Below, one piece after another: positions 8,201-11,861 of a DNA stretch of 11,861 nt. Position 1 is the stretch's first letter; each line of letters begins with the position of its first letter. The position numbers and the translations under genes are program-made. The notes under the pieces are model-generated. The model was not told where the DNA came from. It was given only the letters and a program-made list of their open reading frames with translations, and searched no databases. Origin of the DNA: Euryarchaeota archaeon UBA59 (lineage in GTDB: Archaea > Thermoplasmatota > Poseidoniia > Poseidoniales > Thalassarchaeaceae). The stretch spans positions 1,868 through 13,728 of the forward strand of contig DAVI01000013.1 in assembly GCA_002505495.1 (NCBI GenBank), written 5' to 3'.

Positions 8201-10730
8201 GTTCCTGGGGACACCCGAGACACAACCCGGAGGTCTGAACATCTTTGAGGGTCTGGTGGTCGACTCGATGAACAAACATGGCGAGAAGGTCTCCTTCTAC
8301 CTCACCGGCACCGACGCGCAGGGAAATGTGCTCGGGAATGGCGGTGGCCCGGTGTGTACCACTGACATGAAACCCTGTGGCGAAAACAATCCTTCACTGA
8401 CACCTCCTGATTGGGGTGCCGATCTAGTCACCTACACCATTCGAGAGGAGTTTGAGCCGGGACTGGCTGTTGACAATTCGACGATAGTCGGCCACGACGA
8501 CGAGTCTCCCCTTCATCCGGGCACGCAATACATCGCTCTGCTGCGACTCGTCGACAGAAATGGCTGGAATGACATTTCGACGATGAAGTTGGCCCTCGGC
8601 GGCAACATCGAACAGAATGACACAGCAATCTGGGCCAACTTCACGAAGTTGGATAATGGCAATCTGTCGATGCATTTGGAGTCGGGAAGTGTCGGCTTGG
8701 CCGTCTCCAACCTCTACTCGAGCATGGAGCGGCTCGAAGGCAACGACTCCGTGCTCGACCTCCACATCAAATTCCAGCTGACATGGCACTTCCCAGAGTT
8801 GTGGGACACCAATGGTGAGGAGACCTTCGTGCCTGTCGTGGAAGTAGCCGACTGGCCGTGCAAGGAGGGTGACACTGACCCATGCTTCAGCGAGAGGGGC
8901 GGACTAGGCAATGACAGGTGGAGTCTTGACAATGACCTTCGCTTCGACATGGCGCCTGGCCACTTCACGGCGATCGACCTGGCCACAGGACGCAATCTGT
9001 ACACCGGCGGTGACGAACAGCAGACCATAGCCGCCGGACAAGTGGTGCGCGTCAACGGGCGCATCCTCTTCTCGGAGGATCAGACTCCAGCCCCTGAAGG
9101 CGCCTTCGACATCGTAGTCGGAAATCTCGAACTAGAGTGGAGAGCGGTTCCAAGGGACAACGGCGAATTCAATGTTGACATCTTGGTCCCGAATGTCAGA
9201 AGTGGACACCTCGACATGTTGGCGTGGCTTGAAAATCTGCCCGGTTTGGCAACCGATGAAACTCCCGACGAGCCGAGAATCCTCCTAGTGGTCGATGGCA
9301 ACTCGCCAGTGATCAACAGCGTTCTCCCCGAGGGCGACCTCAGAATCAGGGATGCCTCAGCGGTCGCCGTTTTCCTCAACACGAGCGACGACCATGGATT
9401 CCTCGTCCAAAGGCCCGCGGTGCTGCACTACAAGGTGAAGGCTGGTGAGAGTGAAGTGGCCCGCGGTTCGCAAGAACTCGGGACATTGTTGGACCAGTAC
9501 GGGTATGGCCATTGGACAGGCGTGGTCGACCTGACCGACCAAGGGGTGACCCAACTACTGCCCGGCTACAATGTCGACATCTGGGTGACTGGCGCCGACG
9601 CCGCAGGGAATCCATATGTCTCAGAGAACAACACGGAATCAACTCCACTCTCGACTTGGCGCATCATCCGCATAGGACCCGTGGTCAACCTCCTAGACCT
9701 AGATATCCGGTGGTCGGATGCGACGCCGGAATCCGGCTCTGAAGTCACTCTTGACATCGCTGGAAACAACACCAATGCCGAGGAGGGGACGATTACCTTC
9801 GCGCTGCAACAGAAGACCAAGGATGGCGACTGGGTGGATGTCCACAATGGCTCCACAGACGCGCTGTTGCGGGCACACGGCGACTTCGTCGCCTCAATCC
9901 CTCTCAAGACTGAGGAAGTTGACGAGGAGACCGTTGAGCGTTATCGGTTGGTGGTTCTCGACGGTCACGTTATTCTAGACCGGATATCACTTGACCCACT
10001 GATGCTGCAGCCGCCGATAGCGCGTGACGGGGCGGCGATATCGGAGCAGTTTACCGAGCAGACCGGAACGGTGATGCTCTACCTCGCGCTGATGGTCGCG
10101 CTGATTGCCATCGTGGTCCTCATCGTCGTGAACAGGCGGATTTTGGAGTCCGACGAGGAGGAGGGCTCACCAATTGACCAAACGGTGGAGGTCGCGACTG
10201 AGATGGCTCACCCCCCACCGCCACCCGGATACGACTCGGACGGGATGCCACCTCCGCCACCACCCGGCGGCTTCGACCCTAGCGAAGAGCCTCCGCCTCC
10301 ACCCGGATACACGCCCAGTGTTGAGGAGACTACCTCGATGCCTTCCACCGATGCCGCCCCCCCAGCAACCGGCTCGACACCCACACAGTCGGAATACTGG
10401 ACCGACGAGAAGTTGCTCGCCCAAGGGTGGACGCAGCAGCAAGTGGACATATGGAAAGCGGGGCAGGCTGAAGGTGGCGCAGCGGCATCATCAGGCGATG
10501 AGGTTCCTGAGATGGAGATTAGTTCCGCGGAAGCGTCCGGACTGCCTGGGAATCACCCTGCGGCCAAGTACAAGTTCTCCAATTCCGTCGTGGAAGGGGT
10601 GATGGAGAAGTTCGGCATCACCGACAAGGACTCCTTCATGCGTCATGCCGTCCTGTTCGACTCAGACGGCAACAACTACCTCAGTGGAAAAGAGTTGGAA
10701 TCGGCGGCAGAACACTTCACCTCTCAATGA
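5172..10730 (+). CDS. Giant type I membrane surface protein with proline-rich, EF-hand cytoplasmic tail
   Basis: 1852 residues. Residues 1-36 are a signal peptide (basic MARGR, hydrophobic ILLIVFVLSSLAPLL, likely cut after AEA). Residues about 40-165 are beta-rich; about 177-414 look like a propeller (recurring strands such as DDERLYAILS, RDVIWVLHS, FFDGQRLILLD). Residues 433-607 are a duplicated domain with a DNGTxW signature. Further Ig-like beta domains follow, two opening with LDGNSP/VDGNSP (nt about 7999 and 9292). A membrane span covers residues 1634-1653, followed by NRR and an acidic tail with polyproline blocks (1681-1713), a W-TDEKLLAQGW motif (from 1743) and an EF-hand loop (1830-1841). 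About 20 sequons and all cysteines precede the span; none follow it. This supports a large outside part and a cytoplasmic tail. An adhesin or receptor role is inferred; no catalytic motif was recognised. The next gene starts 36 bases downstream and is probably co-transcribed. Confidence 0.93.
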   Translation: MARGRTGMITPSILLIVFVLSSLAPLLEFTTREAEAQTASRHIYTFSDGSTEAIAVYQSGTPARNVKVSMPRGAEVTAVEMTLSGASSTGWNQVIHQSRADWMGGEISNTETRADSVSLGLDSPEQEFYTHGMNENSSSGDAWLDNGSFSIRQPRMSNASETRFTSQRTTTSPFSSQAAASVLKYRGWTYVSKFDTKNLNQLVKKVYSNNLTTHSSVIIESGNCNIPSPGSGWSSYYGFRDWTVGDDERLYAILSTDRQYASANTLKLLVFDIRYEDVWTCIQSYDISVNSYGSYTGISYDRSRDVIWVLHSTRRTVVPYTFNDDGSFERDGDLQYSYFSSYSEQNGLVAMNNMFFFRSKYSWSQDRLEAYAISGTSTTLAKQTGEVTIPDTGFGLFFDGQRLILLDHRQWSSRYYREYGSGWAYPISPQPGTSTWVSEPFVVSDDILVANIETSWTVTSAGDRVDYWVSADNGTHWVAVTNNQTVHFSNPGQQLRWKLQLVGASAVSWWASMEYATAYQTSGSWTSPPIATGTQVGRMQPQWLATLPASTSMSVEVSNDNGTNWQTATNAQMVEFSGQGNLLKYRVTMSTTDDSVTPLLNSFSLDYEEGYPSAVRLDVGNDGSYEVILTGLLNQPVDISGPELVTAFNDNILDNGVGVSNVTLTLVAGSPGRIKVTNLDITYRLRTRVLDAELEGGMLVPDGATRVLMTRVSIGDEADRITQVQVELQATAGANPILQWQSGDFCSVLADEDGFVNFDVGNCSSSENSAGIVSILMPIGSNWSWDDEGDVEALITADDDLGRAVTRWETEGLNIRVENDIQLTNLVVTDSSGRVLASNDWVRGGLELTFQGAIAFEGTTYTPQAGQFSLELTGQNLTQDGDPMESEKQLHMESNPSHGAYSMVITSLIESSQGGMLFRVKAVNLPNGSVYVNPSYNSVRIVLDGNSPLVIAASPLDSSEVHKGNPNQPIRIVVQDSVDPPTQLALYYWREGQDDLNYDNMPDENEYVPMFLGTPETQPGGLNIFEGLVVDSMNKHGEKVSFYLTGTDAQGNVLGNGGGPVCTTDMKPCGENNPSLTPPDWGADLVTYTIREEFEPGLAVDNSTIVGHDDESPLHPGTQYIALLRLVDRNGWNDISTMKLALGGNIEQNDTAIWANFTKLDNGNLSMHLESGSVGLAVSNLYSSMERLEGNDSVLDLHIKFQLTWHFPELWDTNGEETFVPVVEVADWPCKEGDTDPCFSERGGLGNDRWSLDNDLRFDMAPGHFTAIDLATGRNLYTGGDEQQTIAAGQVVRVNGRILFSEDQTPAPEGAFDIVVGNLELEWRAVPRDNGEFNVDILVPNVRSGHLDMLAWLENLPGLATDETPDEPRILLVVDGNSPVINSVLPEGDLRIRDASAVAVFLNTSDDHGFLVQRPAVLHYKVKAGESEVARGSQELGTLLDQYGYGHWTGVVDLTDQGVTQLLPGYNVDIWVTGADAAGNPYVSENNTESTPLSTWRIIRIGPVVNLLDLDIRWSDATPESGSEVTLDIAGNNTNAEEGTITFALQQKTKDGDWVDVHNGSTDALLRAHGDFVASIPLKTEEVDEETVERYRLVVLDGHVILDRISLDPLMLQPPIARDGAAISEQFTEQTGTVMLYLALMVALIAIVVLIVVNRRILESDEEEGSPIDQTVEVATEMAHPPPPPGYDSDGMPPPPPPGGFDPSEEPPPPPGYTPSVEETTSMPSTDAAPPATGSTPTQSEYWTDEKLLAQGWTQQQVDIWKAGQAEGGAAASSGDEVPEMEISSAEASGLPGNHPAAKYKFSNSVVEGVMEKFGITDKDSFMRHAVLFDSDGNNYLSGKELESAAEHFTSQ
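6468..6998 (+). repeat. Tandem duplicated beta domain in the surface protein ectodomain
   Basis: Two adjacent stretches of about 85 residues align. Each starts with a T/G-x-W-x-S-P/E segment (W at 6477 in the first), continues through V-S-x-DNGT-x-W and an HF/EF-S strand, then L-[RK]-W/Y-[KR], and ends in an S-x-Y strand. The first covers about 6468-6720 and the second about 6727-6998. The second copy is followed by the LDVGNDGSYEV segment (7021-7053) of the next domain. This is an old protein-level duplication. A carbohydrate-binding or discoidin-like jelly roll is possible but not shown. Confidence 0.75.
10071..10727 (+). other. Membrane span and cytoplasmic tail: three polyproline blocks, Trp motif, EF-hand
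   Basis: The span VMLYLALMVALIAIVVLIVV (residues 1634-1653) is followed by NRR, consistent with positive-inside topology. The tail then has PPPPPGY (1681-1687), PPPPPPGGF (1693-1701) and PPPPPGY (1707-1713), separated by acidic linkers. Two of these contain PP-G-Y, a match to the PPxY ligand pattern of WW domains, and all resemble PPG-aromatic ligands. A helical motif, W-TDEKLLAQGWT-QQQ followed by W, lies at 1743-1760 (10398-10451). After a low-complexity linker, a helix-loop-helix ends the protein. Its loop DSDGNNYLSGKE (10659-10694) matches the 12-residue EF-hand consensus with acidic or amide residues at 1, 3 and 5, Gly at 6 being replaced by Asn, Leu at 8 and Glu at 12. Confidence 0.82.
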
Positions 10731-10766
10731 GAAGCATGAAGTTGGTTGCTCAACCGCCTCAGACCG

Positions 10767-11282
10767 ATGAGTGAGCCAGTTGCAGGCCCGCCCTCTGATA
10801 CCGAGTCCCCCCCACCGGATGAAGATGGGCAACCGCCCCCCCCAACCGTCGAGCCAAAGGAGAAGATGCTCTTCCTGCAGGAGCAGATGGTCAATTTTGT
10901 GAATCAATACAACCTGCCCGTGATAGAGGTCAGCCTAGTCCTCTCAAAGTACCTCAAGCATCTCACCTCCCAACTCGATGAGGTGGCATCCCAAACCGGG
11001 GAGGAACTACCCGTACTCGTGGCGAGTCCGTGGCCACTTGAGGTTGAGTCTGCTGAATCAGCGATAGAGATGGATCTGGAGCGTGTCCTGACCATGGTAG
11101 ACGAAGCTCGCATGGACATTTTCGACACCATCATCCGCGTCGTGCTCACCGAGACCGAGATGAACCACACCGATGCAGTCCTGCTCTTACGAGAGTGGGA
11201 ACGACTTGCAAGGGGTCAACTTGCTGCGGTGACATCGCCTGGGCAGTTGTTCTCGCCGTTTGAGATTCCCGAGGACTTCTAG
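10767..11282 (+). CDS. Small cytoplasmic protein with proline-rich N-terminus, unknown function
   Basis: 171 residues from ATG 10767 to TAG 11280-11282. A TTG at 10746 would add seven residues; ATG was preferred, though neither start has a clear Shine-Dalgarno. Residues about 6-33 are proline-rich and acidic (GPPSD, SPPPDEDG, QPPPPT). The rest is predicted mostly helical: about 34-67 (MLFLQEQM to LTSQLDEVA) with spaced hydrophobics, then a helix around EMDLERVLTMVDEARMDIFDTIIRVVLTETE shortened here to its core at about 113-143, and a final helix near 146-160 containing LLLREWERLARGQ. There is no signal peptide, membrane span or cysteine, so it should be cytosolic. It lies 36 bases after the giant membrane protein and is probably in its operon. 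The shared proline-rich style suggests it may work at that protein's tail, but I do not recognise the family. Confidence 0.85.
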   Translation: MSEPVAGPPSDTESPPPDEDGQPPPPTVEPKEKMLFLQEQMVNFVNQYNLPVIEVSLVLSKYLKHLTSQLDEVASQTGEELPVLVASPWPLEVESAESAIEMDLERVLTMVDEARMDIFDTIIRVVLTETEMNHTDAVLLLREWERLARGQLAAVTSPGQLFSPFEIPEDF

Positions 11283-11629
11283 GCGAGGGAATACTCGTCG
11301 GCGACAGAAAGCATCGCGGTTTGGTACGCGTCGAAGATCGACCAGAGCCAGAGCAGAGGCCAGAGCAGGCAGAAGAGGAGCGGGACCTGGAGTGCGGTCC
11401 AGTCGAAGGCCTTCGAGTGTTGGCCGTTGAAATGCTGCCCGAGATAGAGGAATGGCACCACTGCCAATGCGGTCGCTATCAGTGGCCTCAGCGCACCCCA
11501 CGGCCCTACGCCACCGGTAATCTCACTGACTATGACGATGATTGCCATGAACGGTGTCTGCCACCGGGGAAGGTCATCCAACCGATCCCGCAAACGCTCG
11601 ACGAGGCCGCCCTCGATATCCTCTGCCAC
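11279..11629 (-). CDS. Small three-helix integral membrane protein, unknown function
   Basis: 116 residues from GTG 11629 to TAG (complement of 11279-11281). The frame stays open further upstream to an ATG at 11767, but that extension would cover the end of the upstream gene and reads as non-membrane filler. The GTG has a full GGAGGTGA site at the right distance and was chosen. After a charged amphipathic start (residues about 1-22, IEGGLVERLRDRLDDL), hydrophobic segments lie at about 26-44, 46-65 and 79-99, the last very Trp/Leu-rich (LLWPLLWLWSIF) and followed by DAYQTA. A W-x(3)-DAY ending to a helix occurs in several small membrane protein families, but I cannot assign one. Its stop overlaps that of the convergent plus-strand gene. 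It is probably co-transcribed with the membrane protein gene 52 bases upstream. Confidence 0.8.
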   Translation of the reverse strand: MAEDIEGGLVERLRDRLDDLPRWQTPFMAIIVIVSEITGGVGPWGALRPLIATALAVVPFLYLGQHFNGQHSKAFDWTALQVPLLFCLLWPLLWLWSIFDAYQTAMLSVADEYSLA

Positions 11630-11633
11630 ATTC

Positions 11634-11641
11634 TCACCTCC
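11634..11641 (-). promoter_or_regulatory. Shine-Dalgarno GGAGGTGA for the small membrane protein
   Basis: Read on the minus strand, GGAGGTGA ends four bases before the GTG at 11629; the GGAGG core is seven bases from it. This is a full match to the archaeal anti-SD complement and is the best ribosome binding site seen in the window. It fixes the start 46 codons inside the longest open frame. Confidence 0.8.
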
Positions 11642-11681
11642 CACTGCTGCACTTTGAGTTAGACGGTCGTTCGTGTCATTT

Positions 11682-11861
11682 TCAGTCGAATATGACGATA
11701 CTCTCCTCACGGCCGAGAAGCCTGAACCAGTGGATTGCGAGCAGCAGGATTCCCACGCTAACCGCATAGATGACGATGTGGAATGGGATGCCTGAACGGG
11801 TCAAAATCGACTCGCCACTACTCTGAAACTGAATGCCGATGATGAATGAGAGCGCTGCTGC
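11682..11861 (-). CDS. C-terminal end of a membrane protein (5'-truncated by window edge)
   Basis: The minus-strand frame is open from the window edge (11861) to TGA (complement of 11682-11684), giving 59 residues. It begins with a hydrophobic stretch (AAALSFIIGIQF), probably the end of one membrane helix. A polar loop follows (QSSGESILTRSG), then a second helix around FHIVIYAVSVGILLLAIHWF, and a short tail RLLGREESIVIFD. The family cannot be told from this fragment. Its stop lies 52 bases before the GTG of the next membrane protein gene on the same strand, which suggests an operon. The intervening 52 bases hold that gene's ribosome binding site and nothing else visible. Confidence 0.72.
   Translation of the reverse strand, partial: AAALSFIIGIQFQSSGESILTRSGIPFHIVIYAVSVGILLLAIHWFRLLGREESIVIFD

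Noticed and set aside
11321..11662. 113-codon plus-strand frame opposite the small membrane protein
   Set aside because: The minus-strand frame has membrane helices and a perfect Shine-Dalgarno; the plus-strand one has neither.

Overview
The window looks archaeal, most likely a planktonic marine euryarchaeon of the Poseidoniales / Marine Group II type, or the related Marine Group III. The reasons are two very large secreted proteins full of N-X-S/T sequons and calcium-binding repeats, a surface protein whose cytoplasmic tail is rich in proline, and one gene start with a strong GGAGGTGA Shine-Dalgarno. This assignment is inferred from protein style; no rRNA or other marker gene is present.

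Layout. Bases 1-5013 (+) hold the 3' part of a giant extracellular protein. Its 5' end lies outside the window. It is built from about ten thrombospondin-type-3-like, calcium-binding modules, with a beta-propeller-like domain between the first and second. A 158-base gap follows and contains a near-perfect 12-bp hairpin. Bases 5172-10730 (+) encode an 1852-residue type I membrane protein: signal peptide, about 1600 residues of extracellular beta-rich domains, one membrane span, and a cytoplasmic tail with three PPPPPG-type blocks, a Trp-rich helical motif and a terminal EF-hand. Bases 10767-11282 (+) encode a 171-residue soluble protein with a proline-rich N-terminus, probably in the same operon. 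On the minus strand, 11279-11629 encodes a 116-residue three-helix membrane protein whose stop codon overlaps that of the plus-strand operon. Upstream of it, 11682-11861 is the 3' end of another membrane protein that runs off the window.

How it may work together (inference). The first two plus-strand genes look like a cell-surface pair. One is a long calcium-dependent secreted protein with no membrane anchor in the part seen. The other is a membrane-anchored receptor or adhesin with a cytoplasmic tail made for docking. The small soluble protein just downstream is a plausible cytoplasmic partner. No mobile element, CRISPR array, tRNA or rRNA was seen.
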